DNA of 64,000 nt, taken from Actinomadura livida (GTDB lineage: Bacteria > Actinomycetota > Actinomycetes > Streptosporangiales > Streptosporangiaceae). The position numbers and the translations under genes are program-made. The stretch covers positions 14,800 through 78,799 of the forward strand of contig NZ_BMRO01000002.1 in assembly GCF_014648675.1 (NCBI RefSeq). Reading direction: 5' to 3'. Shown here in pieces: positions 44,832-53,954 of the stretch; position 1 is the stretch's first letter, and the number at the start of each line of letters is the position of its first letter. The notes beneath the pieces were generated by a model, which worked only from the letters and a program-made list of their open reading frames with translations, had not been told where the DNA came from and searched no databases.

Positions 44832-45878
44832 GTGACCCTCACCCACCCCACCGAAGAACCCGTCCACCCCGTCCTCCCCGCCCGCCCCCCGACCCTCGCG
44901 CACGTCGCCCAGCTCGCCGGAGTCTCCCCGGCGACCGCGTCCCGCGTGCTCAACGGATCCGCCCGGGTGAGCCGGGCCGCCCGGCTCCAGGTCGAGGCCG
45001 CCGTCGAGCGGCTCGGCTACGTCCGCCGCCGGGCGGGCTCCCCCGACCGCGTCTCCTCCGGGACGATCGCCGCCGTCGTGTGCGAGGACGGCTGCCGCGT
45101 CCTCGGCGACCCCTACTTCGCGCGCCTGCTGTGGGGCGTGCGGCGCGAGCTCGCCGGGCGCGCGCCGCTCGTCGTCCTCATGGCCGGCCGGGCGGAGGAG
45201 TGGCGGGCGACCACCGGCTACCTGCGCGGCGGGCAGGCCGAGGGCGTGCTGCTCCTCGGCGCCCGCCGCGACCATCTCGCGCCGCTGGTGCAGGCGGCCG
45301 CGGGCGCCCCGGTCGTGCTGGCCGGCCGGCCCCTGGAGGACGTCGCGCTCCCGTACGTCGACGTCGACAACCTGGGCGGTGCGCAGGCCGCCGTCCGGCA
45401 CCTGCTCGCCTCCGGGCGGCGCCGCATCGGCACGATCGCCGGGCCCCCCGACATGGGCGCGGGCGTGGACCGGCTGGCCGGCTACCGGCTCGCCGCACAG
45501 GAGGCCGGCATGGGCGTCAACGGGCTCGTCTGCCAGGGCGACTTCGGGCGGCTGTCCGGCGAGCGGGCGATGCGCCGGCTGCTGGAACGGCGGCCGGACG
45601 TCGACGCCGTGCTCGCCGCGTCCGACCAGATGGCCGTGGGCGCCCTCAGCGCGCTGCGCCGCGCGGGGCGCCGCGTCCCCGACGACGTGGCCGTCGTCGG
45701 GTTCGACGACGCCCCGGTCGCCCGGCAGGTGCGGCCCCGGCTGACGACCGTCCAGCAGCCGGCCGAGGACCTCGGTGCCCGGCTGGCCCGCGAGCTGCGG
45801 GCCTGCACCGGGGGCCGGCCCGCCGGCGAGCGCGCCGTCGTGCTGCGCACCAAGCTGATCATCCGGGAGTCCGGCTGA
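44832..45878 (+). CDS. cebR: LacI family cellulose-utilisation repressor (CebR/CelR type)
   Basis: 348 residues. HTH TLAHVAQLAGVSPATASRVLNGSARVSRAARLQVEAAVERLGYV (about 21-64), then the effector-binding domain (LLWGVRRELAGRAPLVVLMAGR; AVVGFDDAPVARQVRPRLTTVQQPAEDLG). The GTG at 44832 follows GAAGGGAG; the frame open further upstream crosses the operator. CebR of Streptomyces/Thermobifida binds TGGGAGCGCTCCCA and is released by cellobiose, and two such boxes lie directly upstream here. GH48 follows on the same strand behind a hairpin. Confidence 0.92.
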   Translation: MTLTHPTEEPVHPVLPARPPTLAHVAQLAGVSPATASRVLNGSARVSRAARLQVEAAVERLGYVRRRAGSPDRVSSGTIAAVVCEDGCRVLGDPYFARLLWGVRRELAGRAPLVVLMAGRAEEWRATTGYLRGGQAEGVLLLGARRDHLAPLVQAAAGAPVVLAGRPLEDVALPYVDVDNLGGAQAAVRHLLASGRRRIGTIAGPPDMGAGVDRLAGYRLAAQEAGMGVNGLVCQGDFGRLSGERAMRRLLERRPDVDAVLAASDQMAVGALSALRRAGRRVPDDVAVVGFDDAPVARQVRPRLTTVQQPAEDLGARLARELRACTGGRPAGERAVVLRTKLIIRESG

Positions 45879-45922
45879 CGACCCCGGGCTGACGCGGGCC
45901 GCTCGTCCCGCCTCTCTCCGCA

Positions 45923-45948
45923 CCGCCACCGGACTCCGCCGGTGGCGG
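45923..45948 (+). terminator. hairpin between cebR and the GH48 gene
   Basis: CCGCCACCGG and CCGGTGGCGG pair perfectly over ten bases with a six-base loop. It probably ends or attenuates the cebR transcript 45 bases before the GH48 start. No separate CebR box lies in this gap. Confidence 0.65.
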
Positions 45949-45992
45949 AGCCCGCCGTGCCCGGAGAACGGGCTCTACAGGAAGGAACACAG

Positions 45993-48917
45993 GTGAGAAG
46001 ACGACAACGATGGCGCGCGCTCACCGCCGCGGGCGCCGTGCTGACGCTGCTCTTCGGCGGCCTGGGCGCCGTGGTGCCCGCGCAGGCCGCCGCGGCGTCC
46101 TGCAAGGTCGCCTACACGGCCAACGACTGGGGCAGCGGCTTCACGGCGAGCATCGACATCACCAACCAGGGCGACCCACTCAACGGCTGGGAGCTGACCT
46201 ACTCCTACTCGGGGAACCAGCGGCTGACCAGCGGCTGGTCGGGCAGATGGTCCCAGTCCGGCTCGGAGATCACCGTCACGAACGAGAGCTGGAACGGGTC
46301 ACTGGGCACGGGCGCGACCGTCAACGTGGGCGCGCAGTTCAGCTACAGCGGCACGAACGCCGAACCCACCGTGTTCACCCTCAACGGCACGCGCTGCAAC
46401 GAGACCGCGCCCGCGCCGACCGTGGCACTGACCAGCCCGTCCGCCGGTGCGACGTACTCGGTGGGCGCCTCGGTGCCGCTGGCGGCGACCGCCCAGGCCG
46501 CAGACGGCGCGTCCATCGCCAAGGTCGAGTTCTTCAACCAGGACGGGAGCCTGGGCGCGGCCGACACCACCGCCCCATACAGCCTGAACTGGACGCCGTC
46601 CGAGGCCGGCGCCCACTCGGTCTACGCAAGGGCGACCGACAGCAACGGCGCGACCGGCGAGTCCACCCCGGTGGGCATCACGGTGACCGCCGAGGCGAGC
46701 GTCGTGGCGAGCCCGGCCGCGCTGACCGTCGCGCAGGGCTCGACCGCCACGTTCGGCGTCCGGCTGTCGGAGGCCCCGTCCGGCGACGTGACCGTGACGA
46801 CGACCCGCACCGCGGGCAACAGCGGCCTGTCGGTCACCGGCGGCGGCACGCTCACGTTCACGCCGCAGAACTGGTCCACCGCCCGCAACGTGGAGATCAC
46901 CGCGAACGACACCGGGACCGGCACCGCCACGTTCACCTCCACCGCGCCCGGCCACGCGGCCGCCGAGGTGACGGCGACGCAGGTCGAGACCGGCGGCGGC
47001 ACCTACACGCAGCGGTTCCTCGACCAGTACAACAAGATCAAGGACCCGGCGAACGGCTACTTCAGCCCCGAGGGCATCCCGTACCACTCGGTCGAGACGT
47101 TCCTGATCGAGGCCCCGGACCACGGGCACCAGACGACGTCGGAGGCGTACAGCTACCTCATCTGGCTGGAGGCCATGTACGGCAAGGTCACGCAGAACTG
47201 GCAGCCGTTCAACGACTCCTGGTCGCTGATGGAGAGGTACATGATCCCGACCAGCGAGGACCAGCCGACGAACTCGTTCTACGACCCGTCCTCGCCCGCC
47301 ACGTACGCCGCCGAGCATCCCGACCCGAGTGACTACCCGAGTCCGATCGACGACAGCGTCCCCACCGGCCAGGACCCGATCGCGTCGGAACTGGAGGCCG
47401 CGTACGGCACCGACGACGTCTACGGCATGCACTGGCTGCAGGACGTGGACAACGTCTACGGCTACGGCAACACGCCGGGCGGCGGCTGTGAAGAAGGGCC
47501 CGGCGCCGACGGCCCGTCCTACATCAACACCTACCAGCGCGGCTCGCAGGAATCGGTGTTCGAGACCGTCCCGCAGCCGACGTGCGACAGGTTCGAGTAC
47601 GGCGGCCCCAACGGCTTCCTCGACCTGTTCATCGAGGACGACTCCTACGCCGAGCAGTGGAAGTTCACCAACGCGCCCGACGCCGACGCCCGCGCCATCC
47701 AGGCCGCGTACTGGGCCAACGTCTGGGCCGGCGAGCAGGGCAAGGCCGGCGAGGTCTCGGCCACCGTCGCCAAGGCGGGCAAGCTGGGCGACTACCTCCG
47801 GTACGCGTTCTTCGACAAGTACTTCAAGGAGATCGGCGACTGCCACCCCGCCTCGTCCTGCCCCGGCGGGACCGGCAAGAGCAGCGCCCACTACCTCCTG
47901 TCGTGGTACTACGCGTGGGGCGGTGCGCTGGACTCCGGCGCCGGCTGGGCGTGGCGCATCGGCGACGGCGCCTCGCACTTCGGCTACCAGAACCCCTTCG
48001 CCGCCTGGGCGCTGGTGAACGACCCGGCGCTCGCCCCGCGGGGCGCGACGGCGAAGGCCGACTGGGAGACCAGCCTCACCCGGCAGCTGCAGCTCTACAA
48101 GTGGCTGCAGTCCGCCGAGGGCGCCATCGCGGGCGGGGTCGCGAACAGCTGGGAGGGCAGCTACAGCACGCCGCCCTCGAACCTGACGACCTTCTTCGGC
48201 ATGGCCTACGACTGGCAGCCCGTCTACCACGACCCGCCGAGCAACCAGTGGTTCGGCTTCCAGGCGTGGTCGATGGAGCGGGTCGCCGAGCTGTACCAGG
48301 TCACCGGCAACGCCGATGCCGAGGCGATCCTCGACAAGTGGGTCGACTGGGCGCTGTCGGAGACGACGGTGGACCCGGCCACGGGCGCCATCCAGATCCC
48401 GTCCACGCTGCGGTGGTCCGGGACGCCCGACGCCGACTGGTCGTCCGCGAGCGGCATGCCGTCGGCGAACACCGGCCTGCACGTCTCCGTCGAGGACCAC
48501 ACCGACGACGTCGGCGTCACCGCCGCGTACGCCAAGACCCTGACGTACTACGCGGCCAGGTCCGGCGACGAGGCCGCCAGGCAGACCGCCAAGGACCTCC
48601 TCGACGCCCTGTGGCGGCACACCGACGGCAAGGGCGTCACCGTCGAGGAGACGAAGGGCGACTACGACCGCGTCAACGACCCGGTCTACATCCCGCCGGG
48701 CTGGACCGGCACCATGCCGAACGGCGACCCGATCAACTCGAACTCGACGTTCATGTCCATCCGCTCCTTCTACGAGGACGACCCCGATTTCGACCGCGTG
48801 TGGGCCTACGCCAACGGCGAGACCTCCACACCCCCGGTGTTCACCTACCACCGCTTCTGGGCCCAGGCCGACATCGCCCTGGCGATGGCGGACTACGGCC
48901 GCCTCTTCAACGAGTGA
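45993..48917 (+). CDS. secreted GH48 reducing-end exocellulase with CBM2 and two Ig-like domains
   Basis: 974 residues: signal peptide (PAQAAAA), CBM2 (CKVAYTANDWGSGFTASIDITN...CNE, about 35-135), an Ig-like domain (TVALTSPSAGATYSVGASVPLAATAQ...ITVTA, about 142-230), a second beta domain (VVASPAALTVAQGSTATFGVRLSEAP...EVTATQV, about 235-325), then GH48 from TYTQRFLDQYNKIKDP. The catalytic acid Glu is in GHQTTSEAYSYLIWLEAMYGK. GH48 releases cellobiose from reducing ends and is a rare hallmark of efficient cellulose degraders. The GTG at 45993 is preceded by AGGAAGG. The two extra domains between binding module and enzyme are unusual. Confidence 0.95.
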   Translation: MRRRQRWRALTAAGAVLTLLFGGLGAVVPAQAAAASCKVAYTANDWGSGFTASIDITNQGDPLNGWELTYSYSGNQRLTSGWSGRWSQSGSEITVTNESWNGSLGTGATVNVGAQFSYSGTNAEPTVFTLNGTRCNETAPAPTVALTSPSAGATYSVGASVPLAATAQAADGASIAKVEFFNQDGSLGAADTTAPYSLNWTPSEAGAHSVYARATDSNGATGESTPVGITVTAEASVVASPAALTVAQGSTATFGVRLSEAPSGDVTVTTTRTAGNSGLSVTGGGTLTFTPQNWSTARNVEITANDTGTGTATFTSTAPGHAAAEVTATQVETGGGTYTQRFLDQYNKIKDPANGYFSPEGIPYHSVETFLIEAPDHGHQTTSEAYSYLIWLEAMYGKVTQNWQPFNDSWSLMERYMIPTSEDQPTNSFYDPSSPATYAAEHPDPSDYPSPIDDSVPTGQDPIASELEAAYGTDDVYGMHWLQDVDNVYGYGNTPGGGCEEGPGADGPSYINTYQRGSQESVFETVPQPTCDRFEYGGPNGFLDLFIEDDSYAEQWKFTNAPDADARAIQAAYWANVWAGEQGKAGEVSATVAKAGKLGDYLRYAFFDKYFKEIGDCHPASSCPGGTGKSSAHYLLSWYYAWGGALDSGAGWAWRIGDGASHFGYQNPFAAWALVNDPALAPRGATAKADWETSLTRQLQLYKWLQSAEGAIAGGVANSWEGSYSTPPSNLTTFFGMAYDWQPVYHDPPSNQWFGFQAWSMERVAELYQVTGNADAEAILDKWVDWALSETTVDPATGAIQIPSTLRWSGTPDADWSSASGMPSANTGLHVSVEDHTDDVGVTAAYAKTLTYYAARSGDEAARQTAKDLLDALWRHTDGKGVTVEETKGDYDRVNDPVYIPPGWTGTMPNGDPINSNSTFMSIRSFYEDDPDFDRVWAYANGETSTPPVFTYHRFWAQADIALAMADYGRLFNE

Positions 48918-48924
48918 CCCCCTT

Positions 48925-48959
48925 CGGGGCCTGCGGCGGAGCCACCCCGCCGCAGGCCC
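48925..48959 (+). terminator. strong hairpin after the GH48 gene
   Basis: Fourteen-base perfect arms (48925-48938, 48946-48959) and a seven-base loop, eight bases after the stop codon. Confidence 0.8.
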
Positions 48960-48986
48960 CGCAAGGGCGAACGGACGCGGACTATG

Positions 48987-49000
48987 CGAACATATGTTCG
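48987..49000. promoter_or_regulatory. LexA (SOS) box CGAACATATGTTCG
   Basis: A perfect palindrome matching the actinobacterial LexA consensus (CGAAC-N4-GTTCG). It covers an ATG at 48994 that opens the longest frame and argues against that ATG as the start. It implies DNA-damage induction of the polymerase. Confidence 0.9.
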
Positions 49001-49014
49001 TGTCGGGTGGTGCT

Positions 49015-50184
49015 GTGATCTTGCATGCCGACCTGGACGCGTTCTACGCGTCGGTCGAGCAGCGTGACGATCCCGGGCTGCGCGGGCGGCCGGTGATCGT
49101 CGGGTCGGGGGTGGTGCTGGCGGCCAGCTACGAGGCCAAGGCGCACGGTGTGCGGACCGCGATGAGCGGCGGGACGGCGCGGCGGCTCTGCCCGCGGGCG
49201 GTCGTCGTCAAGCCCCGGATGAGCGCCTACGCCGAGGCGAGCAAGGCGGTGTTCGCCGTCTTCCGCGCCACGACGCCGCTGGTGGAGGGGCTGTCGATCG
49301 ACGAGGCGTTCCTCGACGTGGACGGGCTGCGGACGCCGCCCGCGGACGTCGCGGTGCGGCTGCGGCGGGAGGTCGCCGAGGAGGTCGGGCTGCCGATCAC
49401 GGTCGGGGTGGCGCGCACCAAGTTCCTCGCCAAGGTCGCCAGCGGTGTCGCCAAGCCCGACGGGCTGCTGGTGGTGCCGCCCGAAGGGGAGATGGAGTTC
49501 CTGCGCCCGCTGCCGGTGCGGAGCCTGTGGGGCGTCGGCCGCGCGACCGCCGCCCGGCTCGCCCGGTACGGCGTCACGACGGTCGGGGACGTCGCCGACA
49601 TGCCGGAGAGCACGCTCGTGTCGCTGCTCGGCCCCGGCGCCGGCGGCCACCTGCACGACCTGGCCCGCAACCGCGACCCGCGCCCGGTGCGCACCGGTGT
49701 CCGGCGCCGGTCGATGGGCGCGCAGCGGGCGCTGGGGCGCCGCGCCCGGTCGCCGGAGGAGCTGGACGCCATGCTCGTCGGCCTGGCCGACCGCCTCGGG
49801 GGCCGGCTGCGCGCGGCGCGGCGGCTGTGCCGGACGGTCACGCTCCGGCTGCGGTTCGGCGACTTCGCGCGGGCCACGCGCTCGCGGACGCTGCCGCAGG
49901 CGACCGCCGAGACGCCGCGGATCCTGGACGTGGCGCGCGGCCTGCTCGCCGCCGCCGGGCCGCTGATCGCGAGCCGCGGGCTCACCCTGATCGGCCTCTC
50001 GCTCGGCGACCTGCGCGACGACCGGGCCGTGCAGCTCGCGCTCCCGCTGGACGGGGTCCCGTGGGCGGGGGAGGTGGACGCCGCGGTCGACGGCGTCCGT
50101 GGCCGGTTCGGGCCGTCGGCGATCACCCGCGCGGTGCTCCTCGGCCGTGATCAGGGCATGTCCGTCCCGCTGCCGCCGGACTGA
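49015..50184 (+). CDS. dinB: DNA polymerase IV (Y family)
   Basis: 389 residues. ILHADLDAFYASVEQRDDP carries the first catalytic Asp, and LVEGLSIDEAFLDVDGL the Asp-Glu pair (SIDEA). GVARTKFLAKVASGVAKPDGL and the helix-hairpin region SLWGVGRATAARLARYGVTTVGDVADM follow, then the little-finger domain. The C-terminus ends MSVPLPPD; a clear beta-clamp motif is not obvious, though VQLALPLDG (about 345) is a fair QLxLPLF-like match. The start is placed at GTG 49015 because the upstream ATG lies inside the LexA box and homologues begin MxILHxDxDAFY. Confidence 0.94.
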   Translation: MILHADLDAFYASVEQRDDPGLRGRPVIVGSGVVLAASYEAKAHGVRTAMSGGTARRLCPRAVVVKPRMSAYAEASKAVFAVFRATTPLVEGLSIDEAFLDVDGLRTPPADVAVRLRREVAEEVGLPITVGVARTKFLAKVASGVAKPDGLLVVPPEGEMEFLRPLPVRSLWGVGRATAARLARYGVTTVGDVADMPESTLVSLLGPGAGGHLHDLARNRDPRPVRTGVRRRSMGAQRALGRRARSPEELDAMLVGLADRLGGRLRAARRLCRTVTLRLRFGDFARATRSRTLPQATAETPRILDVARGLLAAAGPLIASRGLTLIGLSLGDLRDDRAVQLALPLDGVPWAGEVDAAVDGVRGRFGPSAITRAVLLGRDQGMSVPLPPD

Positions 50185-50257
50185 GATACGCGCCCCCGCG
50201 GGCGATTCGTCCGGTCTCCGTGAGACCATCGGTGCTCCGGGGACGAGTGGAGCAGCG

Positions 50258-51064
50258 ATGGCCGATGAGAGGTGGCCTCCCGCCGAGGTCGATCTGACGA
50301 CGCCCAACACGGCGCGGATCTACGACTACCTGCTCGGCGGCAAGGACAACTACGCCGCCGACCGCGAGGTGGCCGAGCAGCTGATCGAGCTCATCCCCGA
50401 GGCGCGGCTGGCGGCACGGGAGAACCACGCCTTCATCGGCCGCGCGGTCCGCCTCCTCGCCTGCGAGGGGGTCCGCCAGTTCATCGACATCGGCAGCAAG
50501 CTGCCCGCCCGCGGGAACGTCCGCGAGGTCGCCACCGAGGTGGCGCCGGACGCGGCGGTCGTGTTCGCCGACGGCGACCCGGTCGTGCTGGTGCACGCGC
50601 GGGCCCTGCTCGCCAGGACGCCGCGCACGGCGGTGGCGAGCTGCGACCCGCTGCGCCCCGAGACCGTGACCCGCGCCCCGGAGGTCCGCGCGCTCATCGA
50701 CTTCGAGCGGCCGGTGGCGTGCGTGCTCGACCGCGTCCTGCACTTCATCGACGACGACGCCGAGGCCGCCGCGGCCGTCCGGCGCCTGCACGACGCGCTG
50801 CCGCCCGGCAGCCACCTGGTGTTCACGCACATCACCCAGGACCCGGAGCCGGAGTCGGGCGAGGGCGTCGGCAAGGTGTTCAAGCCGACCAGCGGCCACT
50901 TCTGGGGCCGCAGCCGCGCCGAGATCCTCGACATCGTCGGATCCTTCGACCTCCTCGAACCGGGCCTCACCTACACGCCGCAGTGGCGGCCCGACCCGTA
51001 CGGACCCCCGGTCGAGCATCCGGAGCGGACCTTCACCCTCGCGGGCGTCGGCCGCCGGCGCTGA
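50258..51064 (+). CDS. SAM-dependent methyltransferase-like protein (DUF574 family)
   Basis: 268 residues. Family signature TPNTARIYDYLLGGKDNYAADREVAEQL at the N-terminus, motif-I-like FIDIGSKLPARGNVREVA (usual form FLDIGTGLPTxxNVHEVA), VVFADGDPVVL, and a C-terminal RTFTLAGVGRR strand. The family is widespread and multi-copy in actinomycetes. A SAM-binding fold is expected but substrates are mostly unknown. The replacement of the usual TG by SK in motif I may weaken SAM binding. The ATG at 50258 follows GGAG. It is convergent with the next gene, with only three bases between. Confidence 0.82.
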   Translation: MADERWPPAEVDLTTPNTARIYDYLLGGKDNYAADREVAEQLIELIPEARLAARENHAFIGRAVRLLACEGVRQFIDIGSKLPARGNVREVATEVAPDAAVVFADGDPVVLVHARALLARTPRTAVASCDPLRPETVTRAPEVRALIDFERPVACVLDRVLHFIDDDAEAAAAVRRLHDALPPGSHLVFTHITQDPEPESGEGVGKVFKPTSGHFWGRSRAEILDIVGSFDLLEPGLTYTPQWRPDPYGPPVEHPERTFTLAGVGRRR

Positions 51065-51067
51065 CCG

Positions 51068-51826
51068 TCAGCCGGCGCGCCGGTGCAGCAGGCGCCGCGT
51101 CCGCGCGGCGAGGCCGGGCGGCGCGGCGGGCGCCAGCGCGGTGCCGCTGTGGACCCAGCCCCGGTGGCTCCGGCCGGTGACCCGCAGCCGGACGAGCGGG
51201 ACGTACGACTCCGCCCGGATGCCCTCGTAGCCGTGCCGCACGATCGACTGGTAGATGTCGTCGGACACGACCAGGACCAGCGGCGCGGCGGTGCGCCGCA
51301 GCGCGAGCTTCGCCTCCGGCGAGTCCAGTAGCCGGAAGGCGACGTCGAGCGCCTCGCCGAAATTGCCGCGCCCGTCATTGTGCACCTCTCCGGCGTGCAG
51401 GACGACGCGAATGCGAATTCGGCGGTCGCCGCCCGGGGCGATCAGCCGCTCCGCATTGTATTCCGCCAGCAGGGCGGACAGGAGCGGCATGACCGGGTGC
51501 AGCAGCAGCGTTTTCGGCACCTCGTCCAGCGGCGGGATGAGAACGAGCACCCCGTCGCCGCGGTCGACGTACTCCTCCCGGTGTCCCGGCACGATTCCGG
51601 CGCGGTTGAACGCCTCCTCCAGCAACCGGTAGAGCACGTGGCGCAACTCCGCCTTGACCGGGTCGGTGCGCGTCGTCGAGCCTTCGATGTCGACCGCCAG
51701 GATGGTGCGGTAGCGCGGCCGGAGCCGCGCCCTGTCCAGGACCGGCAGCCTCGGCCCCGACGCGTCGACGAGGACGGGGCGGCGGACCCCCGCCCGCCCC
51801 CCGTCCACCACCGTCTCACCGTTCAT
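51068..51826 (-). CDS. class III nucleotidyl-cyclase-like domain protein
   Basis: 252 residues. TILAVDIEGSTTRTDPVKAELRHVLYRLLEEAF is the first metal-Asp segment of class III cyclases, and EYVDRGDGVLVLIPP matches the second (FxGDGxxxxF). RIRIRVVLHAGEVHNDGRGNFGEALDVAFRLLDSPEA matches the region where the transition-state Arg/Asn would lie (VNxAARLxxxA); here it reads LDVAFRLLD, so an Asn is absent. The protein may therefore bind nucleotides without cyclase activity. No membrane segment is seen. The ATG at 51826 has a GGGGG only two bases upstream; an upstream frame extends 43 codons. Confidence 0.7.
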   Translation of the reverse strand: MNGETVVDGGRAGVRRPVLVDASGPRLPVLDRARLRPRYRTILAVDIEGSTTRTDPVKAELRHVLYRLLEEAFNRAGIVPGHREEYVDRGDGVLVLIPPLDEVPKTLLLHPVMPLLSALLAEYNAERLIAPGGDRRIRIRVVLHAGEVHNDGRGNFGEALDVAFRLLDSPEAKLALRRTAAPLVLVVSDDIYQSIVRHGYEGIRAESYVPLVRLRVTGRSHRGWVHSGTALAPAAPPGLAARTRRLLHRRAG

Positions 51827-52142
51827 TTCCCCCGCGCCCCTTTCCCCCCTTGCGCCCCTGCCGAGCGAAAACGATCCTTGCATTCGTGAATCGAATCGGC
51901 AATCCAGGTGAGCCCGGATACGGTCCCGGGGTTTCCCGGGACCGTTTCCCGGCAATGTGAATTCCGTTCGGGTAAGGGGAAGTCCCGCATCGATCGGATA
52001 ACGCCCCCGTGGTCAGGCGGGACGGTCGGGGAAACTGCCCGTGCGGCCGGTTCCGCCGTCCGCACGGCCGTACCGGCCCCGGGAAACCACGGACCCCCGC
52101 ACCGTGGGTTTCCGGTGGCAGGACGTGTCCGCAGGTCCGAGC
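51827..52142. other. 316-base region upstream of the first degenerate sensor kinase
   Basis: No gene is seen. It holds a strong hairpin at 51920-51945, an ATCGGATAACG patch and the 13-mer GGGAAACCACGGA (52081-52093) that recurs upstream of the second kinase (54817-54829). The shared elements suggest that the two kinase genes were duplicated together with their leader DNA. Confidence 0.6.
51920..51945. terminator. perfect 11-bp hairpin ACGGTCCCGGG-GTTT-CCCGGGACCGT
   Basis: Tetraloop hairpin in the divergent region before the kinase locus, followed by TTCCCGG. It may be a terminator of read-through or a leader attenuator. Confidence 0.55.
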
Positions 52143-53954
52143 ATGGAGAGGGTGGTCGTGGTGATTTCCGCCCCCCGGAGACGCAGGTCGCCGGCGTGGT
52201 TCGGCGCGGAGACGAGGCGCGCCCTCGCCGCCGGGCTCGCGGTGGCGGGGCTGGCGCTCGTCGCCGGCTGGCCGTACTGGCGTGACCATCCGGGGGCCGC
52301 GGCGATCACGCTGGTGAGCTGCGCCGGGCTCGCGGTGGTGGGCGTCCTGCTCGCGACGGGCGGACGGACGCGGCGCACCGGCCTGCTGTTCCTGACCGCG
52401 TCGGTGTGCTGGGCGGCCAACTGGGCGGCGAGCTGGGACGCGGGCATCGGCCCGATCATGTCGCCGTACGCGCAGGCCGAGTTCTACCTCGCGCTGGGCG
52501 TCGGCGTCCTGATGTATCCGAGCGGGCGGCTGGAGTACCCGGTCGACCGGATCTGGACGGCCGCGGCATGCGTGATCCTGCTGGTCTGCCCGACGGCGCT
52601 GTGGGTGACGTCCAAACCGGAATGGGCCGCGTTTCGCGGCGAGTCGGTGTGGTGGCCCGCGCCGTTCCCCGACTTCGAGCTGTTCCAGACCGTGCTCCAG
52701 GTCTCCGCGGTGCTGTATCTCCTGCTGGCCTTGTCGTTCGCCGTCGTGCTGCTCCTGCGGCTGCCGCGGATGGGACGGCTGCGGCGCCTGCTCACCCTCC
52801 CGGTGACCGGCGCGCTGGCGTTCGTCGGCATCTCCGCCGCGGTGACCCAGAAGCCGATCATGGAGGCGTCGATCCCGCTGGACGACCTCCTCCAGGTCTA
52901 CGTGGTCCAGGGCGCGGTCGTCGTCCTCGTGCCGCTGACGCTGCTGGCGTCCGGGCTGCGCCTGCGCATCGGCGAGCTGACCGTCGCGGGCCGGATGCTG
53001 CGGCTCACCGCGCCGGTGTCGGTCGAGCGGGTCCGCGACGCGCTGCGCGACGTCCTGCACGACCCGACGCTGGAGTTATGGTTCTGGGCGCCGATGGAGG
53101 AGACCTACGTCGACACCCGTGGGCGTCCGGCCGACATCGACCCGGATTTCGAGCGGGACATCGACCCGGGCGGCGAGGCGGGACGCTGGCGGCACCGGGT
53201 GGTCAGCGCCTCGGGGGACAGGCTCGCCGTCGTGGAGCTCGGCGGCGCGCTCCGCTACCACGAGTCCCTGGTCGAGGCCGCGCTGGTCGCCGGCGGCCGG
53301 GCGCTGGAGACCGCGCGGCTGCAGGCCAGCGTGCACGCGGGGCTGGAGCAGGTCCGCTCCGCCTACCGCAGGCTCGTCCGCGCCGAGACCGTGGAGCGCG
53401 AGCGGCTCGCCCGGGACCTGCACGACGGGGCCCAGCAGCGGCTCCTGGCGCTCGGCGCGATGCTCGGCACGCTGGAGGCCGTGACCGACGACCCCGTGGT
53501 CAAGGAGCACGCCAGGACCTGCCGCGCCGAGCTGGTGGAGGCGCTCGGCGAGCTGCGGGCGCTGGCCCGCGAGGTGCAGCCGGCGCTGCTCGCGCAGGAC
53601 GGCCTCGGCCCCGCGCTGGAGGTCGTCGCCGAACGGCTCGGCACCCGGGTCAAGCTCGACGTCACCGGCCGCCGGTTCTCCCGCGAGATCGAGTCCACGC
53701 TTTACTCTGCGCTTTGCGAGGCGCTGTCGTACGCTGTCGAGCGCGCGCGTGCGTCAGAGGTGCTGGTGCGCGTCGGCGCCGAGGGCGGGCGGCTGGTCGC
53801 GGAGGTGAGCTGCGACGGCGCGGGCGGCCCGGCCGCCGGTCCCGCCGACCTGCCGGGGCTGTCCGGCCGGCTCCGGGCGCTGCGCGGGCACGTGGAATTC
53901 GACGGCGGCCCCGGGCGGGGCACGACGGTGAGGATGGACCTGCCATGCGAGTAG
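52143..53954 (+). CDS. NarL-type sensor histidine kinase with intact His but degenerate ATPase N-box (kinase A)
   Basis: 603 residues from the ATG. Several TMs, perhaps eight (about 30-290), form the sensor. The HisKA_3 helix is VERERLARDLHDGAQQRLLAL with phospho-acceptor His427. In the ATPase domain the N-box, normally EALTNxxKHA, reads EALSYAVERARA: the Mg-ATP Asn is Tyr530, and Lys/His are Glu/Arg. G1 reads VSCDGAGG, and G2 lacks GLxGLxDR (DLPGLSGR). The protein can probably be phosphorylated but not bind ATP well. It overlaps the response regulator by ten bases. The true start may be GTG 52158 or 52161, after GGAGAGG. It is paralogous to the kinase at 54949. Confidence 0.88.
   Translation: MERVVVVISAPRRRRSPAWFGAETRRALAAGLAVAGLALVAGWPYWRDHPGAAAITLVSCAGLAVVGVLLATGGRTRRTGLLFLTASVCWAANWAASWDAGIGPIMSPYAQAEFYLALGVGVLMYPSGRLEYPVDRIWTAAACVILLVCPTALWVTSKPEWAAFRGESVWWPAPFPDFELFQTVLQVSAVLYLLLALSFAVVLLLRLPRMGRLRRLLTLPVTGALAFVGISAAVTQKPIMEASIPLDDLLQVYVVQGAVVVLVPLTLLASGLRLRIGELTVAGRMLRLTAPVSVERVRDALRDVLHDPTLELWFWAPMEETYVDTRGRPADIDPDFERDIDPGGEAGRWRHRVVSASGDRLAVVELGGALRYHESLVEAALVAGGRALETARLQASVHAGLEQVRSAYRRLVRAETVERERLARDLHDGAQQRLLALGAMLGTLEAVTDDPVVKEHARTCRAELVEALGELRALAREVQPALLAQDGLGPALEVVAERLGTRVKLDVTGRRFSREIESTLYSALCEALSYAVERARASEVLVRVGAEGGRLVAEVSCDGAGGPAAGPADLPGLSGRLRALRGHVEFDGGPGRGTTVRMDLPCE

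Noticed and set aside
46299..48851. 850-codon minus-strand open frame opposite GH48
   Set aside because: Shadow of GH48. No motif, and the GH48 protein is unambiguous.
48994..49014. ATG at 48994 as the start of DNA polymerase IV
   Set aside because: It lies inside the LexA box; GTG 49015 gives the family-standard N-terminus.
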